Origin: Selenomonadaceae bacterium
GTDB lineage: Bacteria; Bacillota; Negativicutes; Selenomonadales; Selenomonadaceae
Direction of reading: 5' to 3'
Assembly: GCA_017554235.1 (NCBI GenBank)
Contig: JAFZIV010000050.1
Coordinates: forward strand, 20,386-84,385
DNA: 64,000 nucleotides
How positions within the stretch are numbered: position 1 is the stretch's first letter; the number at the start of each line of letters is the position of its first letter. The translations under genes were made by a program, and so were the position numbers. The notes below the pieces were generated by a model. It saw only the letters and a list, made by a program, of their open reading frames with translations. It was not told the DNA's origin and did no database searches. This document shows, piece after piece, positions 23,550-33,600 of the stretch.

Positions 23550-25643
23550 TTAAATTCTAACAACGCCCATAATCTGAATTTCAATATTCGGCGTAATTTC
23601 CGCGTGTGAAACGATTGTAAGCCCTTGTACAGAGCGCGACACCAATTTTTTGAAGTAGAGACGAACAGCAGGACTTGTAAGGACGACTGCGCCGTAACCC
23701 ATATCAGCAAGTTTTTCAAGTTCTCTTTCAAGAGACGCCAACATTTTGCGTGTAGTATCTGGGTCGAGGTTGACGTATGAACCGTGATCCGTGCGTTGAA
23801 CGCCGCCTGCAATTCGATTTTCGAGCGCGGGATCGAGAGTGATACACGGTAAAACATTTCCGCCTTGTACGACTTGTTGAGTAATCAACCTTGACATTGC
23901 ATGGCGGACATATTCCGTAAGAATTTCTGTATCCTTCGTCGCCTTCGAGTAATCGGACAAAACTTCCATAATCGTAACCATATCGCGAATTGAAACGCGT
24001 TCTTCCAACAAATTCGCCAAAACTTTTTGAATATCGCCGACGCCCATGAGGTCGGGTACAACTTCGCTGACGAGTGAAGGATTTGATTTTGACAAGTTGT
24101 CCAAAAGATTTTGAGTTTCTTGACGCCCAAGAATTTCAGAGGCGTGTTGCTTAATGACTTCGGTAATATGAGTCGCCAAAACTGATACCGCGTCGACAAC
24201 CGTGTAGCCGTTCAATTCTGCCTGTTCACGATCACTTTCAGCAATCCACAAAGCGGGCAATCCGAATGCAGGTTCAACGGTCGGCGTTCCTGCAACTTCC
24301 TCAAAAACTGTTCCTGAGTTCATCGCCAAGAAATGGTCAAGCATAAGTTCACCGCGTGCAATTTCCATACCCTTCAACTTGATAACATATGCGCTCGGCT
24401 TAATCTGAATGTTATCGCGAATACGAATCGTCGGCACAACTAAACCAAGTTCAATGGCGCATTGACGACGAATCATAACAATTCTGTCTAATAAGTCGCC
24501 GCCTTGTCCCGTATCAACTAAAGGAATTAATCCGTAACCAATTTCAAGTTCCATTGGGTCGACTTGCAACAGCGAAACAATATTTTCAGGTTTAGTTGCA
24601 TCAGCTCTAGCCTTAACTTCTTTTTCTTCCTCTTTGACTTCCTCAACAACTGCGCTTTTCTGTCTGATATTGTAGCCGACAAATGCGCATAAACACGCCA
24701 GAGCAAAGAAAGGTATACCCGGCAGACCCGGTACTATAGCAAGTGCAGTTAAGACGCCCGCATTAATGAAGAAAATTCTTTCGTTACGAATAAGTTGTTT
24801 TACAAGGTCGTTACCCAAGTCGCCTTCAGACGCCGCACGAGTTACGATTAAACCTGTTGCAGTTGAAATTAAAAGCGCGGGAATTTGGCTTACAAGACCT
24901 TCACCGACGGTTAAAAGAGTGTAAGTGTTAAGAGCTTCAAGAGCCGCCATATCGCGTTGCACCATACCGATAACGAAACCGCCCGCAATGTTGATAATCA
25001 TTATAATAATTGCGGCAATGGCATCACCTTTGACGAACTTTGACGCACCGTCCATAGCTCCGAAGAAGTCAGCTTCGCGTTGAATTTTTTCACGACGAAC
25101 TTTAGCTTCAGCGTCATCAATCGCACCCTGATTCAAATCCGCGTCAATCGCCATTTGTTTACCGGGCATTGCGTCCAATGTGAAACGCGCCGAGACTTCC
25201 GCGACACGTTCAGAACCTTTCGTAATGACGATAAAGTTAATTATGACGAGGATTATAAACATTATGAAACCGACAACGGGATTACCTCCGACGACGAAAT
25301 TACCAAAAGCTGTGATAACTTCGCCCGCGTAACCGTTTATCAAAATTAATCGCGTCGAGGAAATGTTCAACGCCAATCGAAATAGCGTTGTCACCAAAAG
25401 TAGTGAAGGGAATACAGATAAGTCTAACGCTTCTTCGTTGTAAATCGCACTCATTATAACGACAAGCGCGATTGTGATATTAAGACAAATTAAAACGTCC
25501 AACAATGCGGTAGGTAACGGGATAATCATCATTATGACAATCATTACCAGCGTTACTGCAATTATTACGTCGCTGTATCTTTGTATGAATGAGCTTAAGC
25601 CTAGAGTATCTTCTTGTAAGAGTTCATTTTCCGACGCAGCCAT
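23550..25643 (-). CDS. flhA: Flagellar biosynthesis protein FlhA
   Basis: A 697-residue protein, normal for FlhA. The N-terminal half has about eight membrane segments and the conserved FHIPEP-region sequence GFVIGMVQRDMAALEALNTY with AGFVIG-type motifs; KGSERVAEVSARFTLDAMPG marks the cytoplasmic loop. The C-terminal half is the soluble export-gate domain that docks chaperone-substrate complexes. It has ATG after GAAGGAAG, its own promoter and a terminator. flhB and flhF are not adjacent. Confidence 0.96.
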   Translation of the reverse strand: MAASENELLQEDTLGLSSFIQRYSDVIIAVTLVMIVIMMIIPLPTALLDVLICLNITIALVVIMSAIYNEEALDLSVFPSLLLVTTLFRLALNISSTRLILINGYAGEVITAFGNFVVGGNPVVGFIMFIILVIINFIVITKGSERVAEVSARFTLDAMPGKQMAIDADLNQGAIDDAEAKVRREKIQREADFFGAMDGASKFVKGDAIAAIIIMIINIAGGFVIGMVQRDMAALEALNTYTLLTVGEGLVSQIPALLISTATGLIVTRAASEGDLGNDLVKQLIRNERIFFINAGVLTALAIVPGLPGIPFFALACLCAFVGYNIRQKSAVVEEVKEEEKEVKARADATKPENIVSLLQVDPMELEIGYGLIPLVDTGQGGDLLDRIVMIRRQCAIELGLVVPTIRIRDNIQIKPSAYVIKLKGMEIARGELMLDHFLAMNSGTVFEEVAGTPTVEPAFGLPALWIAESDREQAELNGYTVVDAVSVLATHITEVIKQHASEILGRQETQNLLDNLSKSNPSLVSEVVPDLMGVGDIQKVLANLLEERVSIRDMVTIMEVLSDYSKATKDTEILTEYVRHAMSRLITQQVVQGGNVLPCITLDPALENRIAGGVQRTDHGSYVNLDPDTTRKMLASLERELEKLADMGYGAVVLTSPAVRLYFKKLVSRSVQGLTIVSHAEITPNIEIQIMGVVRI

Positions 25644-25702
25644 TAAATCACTTCCTTCGACAAAATTTTTTTCGACAGAATAATTTCAGAATTAGTTAAG
25701 TT

Positions 25703-25731
25703 ATTATAAGCCAAAAGTTTTTTATTCACAA
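25703..25731 (-). promoter_or_regulatory. Predicted promoter of flhA
   Basis: Minus strand: TTGTGA (25731-25726), 17 bases, TATAAT (25708-25703). This fits a vegetative promoter rather than a sigma-28 one. Confidence 0.6.
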
Positions 25732-25747
25732 TATCAGCGCAAAAAAA

Positions 25748-25770
25748 TTTCCCCGATAATTTCGAGGAAA
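25748..25770 (-). terminator. Terminator after the RTX gene
   Basis: CCCCGA and TCGAGG pair (one mismatch) within an A/T-flanked hairpin. A minus-strand T run follows. Confidence 0.65.
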
Positions 25771-25816
25771 AAATTTATTACGAACTTAGGCAAATTTTAT
25801 GATTTTATGTAAATGG

Positions 25817-28396
25817 CTACTGCTGCTTTTCTTGTGAAGTATAGGTAAAGACTAACTGATCTTTTTCAAACAAATCATAACTCGGCGTTTCAATATTGGT
25901 CACCGTGTAATTTTCGTCGATTATGGAATCAATGTTTGGGTCAGCACCAACAAAATTGCTGTCTTCGTCAAACCACAGCATTTTACTAATTTCTGACGAT
26001 GAACTAGATTTAATTCCGTCCCATTCGCAAATAAAACCGTGTTGACGTATTCCAGAATCGCCCGTACCGTCAGCAGTGGTATCGTCCCATTTATTGGGCT
26101 CTGCATCAGAAAATGAACAATTACTGGAATATATTTGCAAGTAACTTCCTGAATTATTAGGTTCACCTTGAGAAAAGTGTATGTAACTAAACTTTTCGTC
26201 GGTCACCCATTTCCAAACAGAATTACTTTCAAAGCCTCCCAACCAATAAGCCTCATAGCTCAAGTCATTGATATTCATTAAATTTTCTATAGCAACTTGT
26301 TCTTTGCTATCCGTTATGGTGACTAAATGCCCACCCATATTTTCGCAACGTTCTTTAGCTTCCTGCCATGTCGTATCAATGTTGAACAGATAGTAAGAAT
26401 GTCCGTTGTAAGTTAGGGCGTCTTTTGGAATAGACATATTGCTTGAAGTGAGTTTGCCGTTAATATATTTTTCTTCCTTGCCGTTAGAATAAACAACTGT
26501 TACCGTCTTACCTTTAGCTTTCTGAACTTTAATACTTCCCTTGCCTACTTTAAAGGTTACATCCGAGTTTTTGAGCGAGCCTGTAACGGAAGTTACGCCG
26601 TTAATATAAATTTTATCTTCATTTGCGTTAAAATCGGCGATGACATCTGCACCGTCACCGGACGAATAATAGAAGACATCTTTACCCGCGCCGCCTGTCA
26701 ACGTGTCATTTCCTAAACCGCCAATAAGTGTATCATTACCTGCGTCGCCAAAAAGTTTATCCGCGTCTTTATCTCCATAAATAGAATCGTTGCCCGCGCC
26801 GCCGTAAATTGTATCTTTGCCGTCTCCGCCGCGTAAAGTATCAGCGGCACTACCTCCATAAATTTTGTTTGCTTTTTTATTCCCGACAATTTCTATTGCA
26901 TTCGTTCGACCCGAAGCTTTCAACGTAACCAAAGCAGAATAATTTGCGGAATCAAACTTTTTGGAGCTGTATGCGGAGCTTATTGTCGCGGCAGTTGCCT
27001 TTTGCAGATTGGTATTATTAAACTTCAAGCCGGTAGCTATTCCACCATAGTAAACGGTTTTATTGTCGGAAGTAATAACTTCAATCTTGTCATTTCCAAT
27101 GCCCTTTAAAGTTATCTTTCCTTTACCAATTTTTAATACAGCATCTTTACCGCTAACAGAATAGCTACTGACGCTTCCACTAGCTATCTTTATTTTATCT
27201 TGTCCACTGACATAATCTAAAATGGTATCTTCGCCATCGCCATTTGAATAACGGAAAACATCTTTACCCGCCCCGCCGGTCAAAGTATCTTTCCCTGCGC
27301 CTCCAACTAATGTATCGTTGCCAACTCCACCATAAAGCTTATCATTTCCTGATTCGCCGTACAGTGAATCCGCACCTGCACCGCCATAAAGAATGTCATT
27401 GCCAATTCCGCCGTAAAGCTTATCTTTTCCCATATCTCCATAAAGAGTGTCGTTGCCACTACCACCTTTTAAAGTATCGTTACTGTCGCCGCCATAAAGC
27501 TTATCTGCTTTAGTACCACCTTTAATTGAAAGGGCATCGCCATAAACTTCAAACGTGATCATAGCTTTAGTTCTTTTGTCGATAATTTTGTTGGCAATAA
27601 AGTTTCCAATGGTAATTCCGATTGTATCACCTATATTTTTAAACCCATCAGCAATTTCTTTGGCGTAATCAACATCACCTGTTTTGCCCGCTGCTTTGAA
27701 TATTGCACTATAAATTACTTCGTCTAAACCTAATGTTAAAAAGTGTGTGATTTCATATAAACCTGCCGTTGCAAAATCTATCATAGTATCGGCTGTATCT
27801 TCTAAAGTCCATTCGCCATCAGCTGAATATTCACCAATACTCCTAACTAATTGCGATGTACTTGAAATACATGCTTTGGCAATCGCGCCATAAATCCCTA
27901 ACGGACTATAAACACCACCATCGGATAACTCGGCAATAGGATTTTCTTTATACTTATAGACTTCCTCGACGATAGAAAATACATCTTTACCACAATCCAT
28001 ATAATCTGCTATTATGTCTGATAATTTTTTCTCGTCTAATTTATCGCTGGCTGCAATAACAGATGAAGTTAAACCTAACACACTCGATACGATACCTAAT
28101 GCTTTTATCTTAGCTTGGTTTTCCTCTTTAAATATCGTTTCACTGGAATATTGACTTTGTTTACTAAACCAATCATGAATTTCTATCCACAAATCAAGGC
28201 TGGACTTTGTTAATGCGGTAATATCACTTGATGTAGCGGCAATTGTATTGTCGCCTTTAAACAATGAATAGAAACTATTGATGTAATTCGTAAATTTTGA
28301 TGCTATACCCAACTCAGAAATTTCCATAAGTTGAGATGCATTTACATCAAGAAGAGTTTCAATTCCATTCAACAAATCACTAGTGTTCGTAGCCAT
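25817..28396 (-). CDS. RTX calcium-binding repeat protein with a C-type lectin domain
   Basis: An 859-residue protein, start ATG at 28396 after GAGGTG. No signal peptide. Residues 1-280 are helical without a recognised domain. Two blocks of GGxGxDxLY nonapeptides follow (about nt 27510-27230 and 26880-26640), each ending in KDVF-YS-GDG and a beta segment. Then comes a C-type lectin-like domain (nt 26440-25990) with CENMGGHLVTITD, YWLGG, WKWVTDE, EPNN (mannose-type EPN) and FICEWDG. RTX proteins leave by type I secretion and fold with Ca2+ outside. A TolC gene lies 10 kb away, but no HlyB/HlyD pair is in the window. Likely a surface adhesin binding sugars; binding is inference. Confidence 0.85.
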   Translation of the reverse strand: MATNTSDLLNGIETLLDVNASQLMEISELGIASKFTNYINSFYSLFKGDNTIAATSSDITALTKSSLDLWIEIHDWFSKQSQYSSETIFKEENQAKIKALGIVSSVLGLTSSVIAASDKLDEKKLSDIIADYMDCGKDVFSIVEEVYKYKENPIAELSDGGVYSPLGIYGAIAKACISSTSQLVRSIGEYSADGEWTLEDTADTMIDFATAGLYEITHFLTLGLDEVIYSAIFKAAGKTGDVDYAKEIADGFKNIGDTIGITIGNFIANKIIDKRTKAMITFEVYGDALSIKGGTKADKLYGGDSNDTLKGGSGNDTLYGDMGKDKLYGGIGNDILYGGAGADSLYGESGNDKLYGGVGNDTLVGGAGKDTLTGGAGKDVFRYSNGDGEDTILDYVSGQDKIKIASGSVSSYSVSGKDAVLKIGKGKITLKGIGNDKIEVITSDNKTVYYGGIATGLKFNNTNLQKATAATISSAYSSKKFDSANYSALVTLKASGRTNAIEIVGNKKANKIYGGSAADTLRGGDGKDTIYGGAGNDSIYGDKDADKLFGDAGNDTLIGGLGNDTLTGGAGKDVFYYSSGDGADVIADFNANEDKIYINGVTSVTGSLKNSDVTFKVGKGSIKVQKAKGKTVTVVYSNGKEEKYINGKLTSSNMSIPKDALTYNGHSYYLFNIDTTWQEAKERCENMGGHLVTITDSKEQVAIENLMNINDLSYEAYWLGGFESNSVWKWVTDEKFSYIHFSQGEPNNSGSYLQIYSSNCSFSDAEPNKWDDTTADGTGDSGIRQHGFICEWDGIKSSSSSEISKMLWFDEDSNFVGADPNIDSIIDENYTVTNIETPSYDLFEKDQLVFTYTSQEKQQ

Positions 28397-28571
28397 AAAC
28401 ATCACCTCTTCGTTTTAATGAGATCGAATAAATTTTGTAATTAAAATCTTACAGTCTCGTCTATAAAAATTGAATCTTAAAAAACAAGAACTTAAAATTT
28501 ATCGTCAAATATTTTCTGAATATTATCACACCATTTTAAACAATTCAAGCTAATTTTACAATTTTACAAAA

Positions 28572-28600
28572 AAAATTCCCCCATACTTCGAGGGATAAAA
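28572..28600 (-). terminator. Terminator after bamA
   Basis: ATTCCC and GGGAT arms around CCATACTTCGA. On the minus strand it reads ATCCCTCGAAG then GGGGGAATTTTTTTT. Confidence 0.7.
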
Positions 28601-28621
28601 CTTCTATTAAAAACTGTCGAA

Positions 28622-30562
28622 TTAAAACACACTACCCATTGAAAAGTGGAAACGTCCGCCCTGCTTGCCGCGCCCGTAGTCTAAGCGGAACGGTCCGAAA
28701 GGCGTATTCAATGCAACGCCTAAACCTATACTTCCGTAAATGTCACTGCCTTTGGGAAGGAATCTGGAATCCCACGCGCCGCCCCAATCAGTGAACACAA
28801 TGCCTTGAACTTTCTTTGCAAGCGGAAATCTATATTCCAACGTTGCCAAAAACATTCTGTTACCACGAAATTGATCGTCACGATAACCGCGCAGGCTATT
28901 TTGACCGCCGACACGAAATTGGTTGAACTCCGTCAAGTCGCCGTGTCCCCAACCGTATGAGCCGCGCCATGCCCAAACTTGGTCGTGATCTCCTGCCTTG
29001 AAGTAGTGTTGATTGTCTATAGAAACTTTTTGGAATTTAAAATCGCCGCCCAATATTCCGCCAATTTCAACATCCAATGCCGATCTGTCTCCCGACGTGG
29101 GATTGTAAATATTATCTCTAGTATCTGTGATATGTTGCCATTCAATACTGCGCGTTGTACCAAAATTTTCTTCTCGCCATTGCTCGCCTTCATCGCCGCT
29201 ACGGTCTCCCGCATTACCGCTTGAAACGTGTCTTACATAATCATCTGTACGTTGCCGCAATGTTATATAGTTAGTCGAATATTCGCTCCAAGGACGACTC
29301 AAAGTAATTTCACCGCCGCTGTATCGCCGCATATATCTTTCTTTCAAATCGCCGTCCGTGTCATAATCGTAATATTGATATGTGCGATGGAAAATCCTAA
29401 GAGTACCCGCCGTCTCGTGACTATCCAACCAAGGACGCCGATAAGAAAATAAAAATCCGTTTGCGTCGCGTTCATTGGCACTCTTTTCATAAGATACGGA
29501 AATAGCGTCGCCTCTGCCCAAAAAATTTCTGTCCGATATGCTTACCGAACCCACAAGCCCTTCAGAAGTACTATAACCTGCGCCGACACCAAATGAACCT
29601 GTGCGCCTTTCTTCCACTTGAATTTCCATTATCAAAGCATCAGGCTCAACACCCGGCAACATTTTTATATTGACATCTTCAAAAAATCCGAGATTGTAAA
29701 CCCTTTCCATTGAACGTCGCGCCAATTTTGCGTTGAAAGGTTCTCCGACTTTTTGACGCATTTCACGCAGAATAACATAATCCTTTGTCTTAGAGTTGCC
29801 CTTGACTTTGTAACCTTCAAGTACGCCTTCGCTGATCTTCAAATTTATTACGCCGTCATCCGTAACGTCTAGATTGGCAATCTTCATCCAAATATACCCA
29901 TCGTCATGATATTTCTCTACAATCGCCGTAATATTATCTCGCAGAGTATTGCTGTTTAAAACTTGTCCGCGTTTCAGCGTGATAAGTCCGGCAATATCTT
30001 TTTCATTGTAAACAGTACTACCCGTTACGACAATGCTCTTTAAAACAGGATTTTCCATTACGTGATAAGTTATAATCACGCCTTCGGGAACCTCTGAAAA
30101 AGTTTGATAGGCGTCGTAGAAATAACCCGTATTGCTAATAGAATTTATATCGCGAATCGCCGCATCTACGCTGAAAATGTCACCGGCGTGCATTAACACG
30201 GCAGATTTTACGGCGGGCAAAGTTGAATTACTTGCTCCTTCAAAATCTACTTTTACGACGGTGCGACCTTCAAATTGCTGTAAATGTTTGCGATATTCCG
30301 CCTCGTTGTGAGAATCGCGCTGGTCATAAGTAACCTGTTGCGGCGCATCAGATTTTTTATCTTCAGTCGCAGATTTTTCTTCTGTTTCCTTAAATGGCGC
30401 ATCAACAGTTACATCTGAAGTTTGGGCATTTGTCGCCGAAACATTATTGTCGGTTTTTTCTGTGCCGTCCTCTGCTTTAAATCCAAATAAAAGCGGCATT
30501 GAAAGCAGTATCGCTCCTATAGTTACTACCTTTTTTTTCAATAAATTTCGTTTAAATCTCAA
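28622..30562 (-). CDS. bamA: Outer membrane assembly factor BamA (Omp85 family)
   Basis: A 646-residue outer-membrane protein. A signal peptide (residues 1-28) is followed by an acidic/threonine-rich linker, about three POTRA domains (residues 90-330; VKVDFEGASNSTLPAVKSAV, LKSIVVTGSTVYNEKDI, LEGYKVKGNSKTKDYVI) and a 16-strand barrel with the conserved RGYRDDQFRGNR lid motif and a C-terminal aromatic F. It inserts beta-barrel proteins into the outer membrane, showing the cell is diderm. The start is TTG after GGAGGT. Fewer POTRA domains than proteobacterial BamA (five). Downstream of tamB in one transcription direction. Confidence 0.94.
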   Translation of the reverse strand: MRFKRNLLKKKVVTIGAILLSMPLLFGFKAEDGTEKTDNNVSATNAQTSDVTVDAPFKETEEKSATEDKKSDAPQQVTYDQRDSHNEAEYRKHLQQFEGRTVVKVDFEGASNSTLPAVKSAVLMHAGDIFSVDAAIRDINSISNTGYFYDAYQTFSEVPEGVIITYHVMENPVLKSIVVTGSTVYNEKDIAGLITLKRGQVLNSNTLRDNITAIVEKYHDDGYIWMKIANLDVTDDGVINLKISEGVLEGYKVKGNSKTKDYVILREMRQKVGEPFNAKLARRSMERVYNLGFFEDVNIKMLPGVEPDALIMEIQVEERRTGSFGVGAGYSTSEGLVGSVSISDRNFLGRGDAISVSYEKSANERDANGFLFSYRRPWLDSHETAGTLRIFHRTYQYYDYDTDGDLKERYMRRYSGGEITLSRPWSEYSTNYITLRQRTDDYVRHVSSGNAGDRSGDEGEQWREENFGTTRSIEWQHITDTRDNIYNPTSGDRSALDVEIGGILGGDFKFQKVSIDNQHYFKAGDHDQVWAWRGSYGWGHGDLTEFNQFRVGGQNSLRGYRDDQFRGNRMFLATLEYRFPLAKKVQGIVFTDWGGAWDSRFLPKGSDIYGSIGLGVALNTPFGPFRLDYGRGKQGGRFHFSMGSVF

Positions 30563-30582
30563 ACGTCAGACCTCCGTTTTTT

Positions 30583-30651
30583 AGTGGTCAGTGATCAGTG
30601 AAAAGTGGTCAGAATTTTTCACTGATCACTGATCACTTTCCACTGATTACT
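30583..30651. repeat. Heptamer-repeat hairpin element R2 (AGTGATC class)
   Basis: The left arm is AGTGGTC-AGTGATC-AGTGAAA-AGTGGTC. The right arm is CACTGAT-CACTGAT-CACTTTC-CACTGAT, complementary, around AATTTTT. It begins right after the tamB stop (minus strand) and ends ACTAAAAAACGGAGG at the bamA ribosome site. Confidence 0.88.
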
Positions 30652-33600
30652 TTAAAAATTCCATTTCGCTTCCAAGCCGAAAATATACTGATTGCCTTCA
30701 CGCTCAATGGTCACGCCAATATTATTATTGATGTCATATTGGAAACCGTATCGCGTAATTCTGTCGCCGTTAATTCCCTGCGTGTAGCGTAACATTATTT
30801 TATCAGAAATGTATTTGCCTATAAAGATATTAAAATCATTACTGCGCTTGTTTCCTTCGTCCGCGTAATAATCGAAGGCAGAGCCGGAACCGCGCGTAAA
30901 TCTTAATTGGTCAACTCCCAAAGTTTTTCGTACCGTGTCTTCAATATCAGCCAACAAACTCATTTGCAAGCCCAACGCTAAAATATCGGACGCCGTAATA
31001 TTTGAATTGCCCTTCTCGAAATTTTCTCGCAGTGTCAATGCTTGTATAATTTCAGTCTCCGACATTTCAGGATTTGAAGTAAGTTTGATTTTCATATCAT
31101 TTAATGAACCGTCAACGCTTAAGAAAATTTTTGTGCGTGAAAGTTTTGTATCCGCTAAAAAGTGTATGTACGGGAAGAATGTATCAAACTGGTTGAAGTG
31201 CGCTTCACCTTCACGAATATCAAATACGCTGTTGGCATAAGTCAAAGTTCCGCCACGCTTTACACTGATTGAACCCGACGGCTTAGGATGATTCGTAGTT
31301 CCTTCAAAACGCGCCGATCCCGTCAAGTACATATCATAAAGGTGCGAACTGTACAACCTAAACTTTTCGCCAAGATTTACCGAAATGTCCAAAATTATAT
31401 CAGGTAACGGCTCATCAGAATCAGGAAGTACCGGCACGCTCATTGTACACTTATTTAAATCAATCTGCCCTTCGATTTTCGGGAAAAGTCGTCCGTCAAA
31501 ACCTGTAATTTCATTAACCGTAAATTCCGCAGTCAACGGACCATTGAAATAAATACTCTTAATGTCTAAAGCGTTCATTTTCAAATTGAAATTATAACCG
31601 TTCAACGCGAAATTTGCAAAGTTAAATCCGCCTTCAAGATTAAAATTTCCTTTACCGATATTTCCTACAAATTTTTCAATATCGAATCTGTCATCTTTGA
31701 ACCGCGTTGAAATATTTAAATGTTCAATGGGACTCGACATAAACTTCAACTTAATTGTGCCGTCATCAACTACAAATTTTCCGTCAATATTTGGACGCGC
31801 CAAAGTTCCCGTAACAGTCAAATTTCCGTCAATATCTCCCGTCGCCCAGTCAACATATTTGTCGAAGACCGGCAACAAAGTTAAATCCGCGTCGTCAAGC
31901 CCTATGTTTAAATTCAACTGTTCCTCAATGGAAAGATTTTCTCCCGGATCAATGTAAAGCGATTGAATAGGAATTTTTCCGAACGCATTTACCTTGTAAA
32001 CAGTTCCTGCAATTTCACGCTGTGCAAAAAATTCTTTAATGTCAAAAGTCCAATTCTTAAGTAAAATATTCGCCTTCATTAAATCGAAAGCCGCGCCGTT
32101 GATACTACCCTTTGCAGTCAAAATTCCTTCGCCGTTGGGATTTGAAGTAGTTCCGCCCAACTTAACGTTAATGTCAGTCGTGCCGGTAACTTCAGCGTCA
32201 ATTCCAGCCAAGCCGCTGAACATACTCAACGCTATATCCTTCGCCGCAAAATTTATATCAATCACATCATCTTTATCAATCTTACCGAGCAAATTAAAGT
32301 TTCCAATATCGCCCTGCTTGCCGTTAAACTTGTTGAAGTAAATTATATCATCAACAAAATTTATCTCAAGTTCCACGTCGTGAACATCGCAACCGCCAAT
32401 TTCTCCTTGCAAAAGTTTACCCGTCAACTGCGCACTGTCGCTCCTAATCGTCAAGTCACTATCCAACTTGCCGAGAATCGGTATATCTTTTTTATTTGCA
32501 ATCGCCGTCAACGCGGGAATATCTACATTTTGCAAAGTTACCTTCCCTGTTAAATCGCCATCCGCCATATTTATTCCAACGTCCATTTTGAAATTGCCGT
32601 CGTCTTGATTGAATCTGAAGTCTTCCAACAAAATCTGCGCGGAAGTAACATTAATTGCGCCGTGAACTCCCGTAAGTTCGACGCCGTTAAGATTAATTTC
32701 GTGTGAAACAAAACGTCCTACAAAATTCGGATTGTCAATCGTTCCGCGCAGATTTCCTTCAAAAGTTCCGTGACCTTCCGCATGATAATTTTCAGGGAAA
32801 TACGTCTTAAATCTTTTCAAGCTTATGTCTCGACCTTCAACGGCAAAATCCAACGCGCCAGTCGTCCTGTCTAAAGTTCCGTTTAAAACTACATCAGCCA
32901 TAGGACTTTCCACGTAAAAATTTTGGAGTTTAAGTTTATCTCCCTCGTAAGAATATTCGCCCTCAACGCCCGTTATCAAAATTCCTTTGTAACTGCCGTA
33001 ATTCATCAAAACTTTTCCGACAACATGAGGATTGTCAAGCGTGCCGCTGATTCTGATTTTATTTGTAATATCGCCAGTTATGTCCTGCAAATCAGAGCTG
33101 AATGCTTTCAAAATATTTTCAAGCCGCGCATCCTTCGTATTGACTTCCAAATTAATTCGCTTATCGCCCGTCAATGCAACCGTGCCGCCTTCAACGCGCC
33201 AAACTATATTCCCGTCCTTTTCCAAGCGAAATTCATTTATGTTAATCTCGTCCAAAGTTCCCATAGCTTCAAGCTTTATCGAATCGTAGGGTTGATTAAA
33301 CAAACTGCCTGTGAACCCGCCATTGTCAGAACTGTCAACCGCAGAAAGTCTCATTGCAATTTGCGGATTATCCAAACTGCCGCGAATTATCCCGTTGATA
33401 TCAGCAAGCCCACTAACGTCAATCTGTTCATTAAAACTTTTTGCGGTCGTCAAATCTACGTGTGACGCAAAAAATTCTAATTCCATTTCCTTGCCGTCAG
33501 CTATTATTCCCTCGCAACCTATCGCACCGTTATTCTCAAGTTGGGCATTAAAATTATCTATCTTAAAAACATTTTTGTCGTAGTAAAAAGAAAGTTTTGC

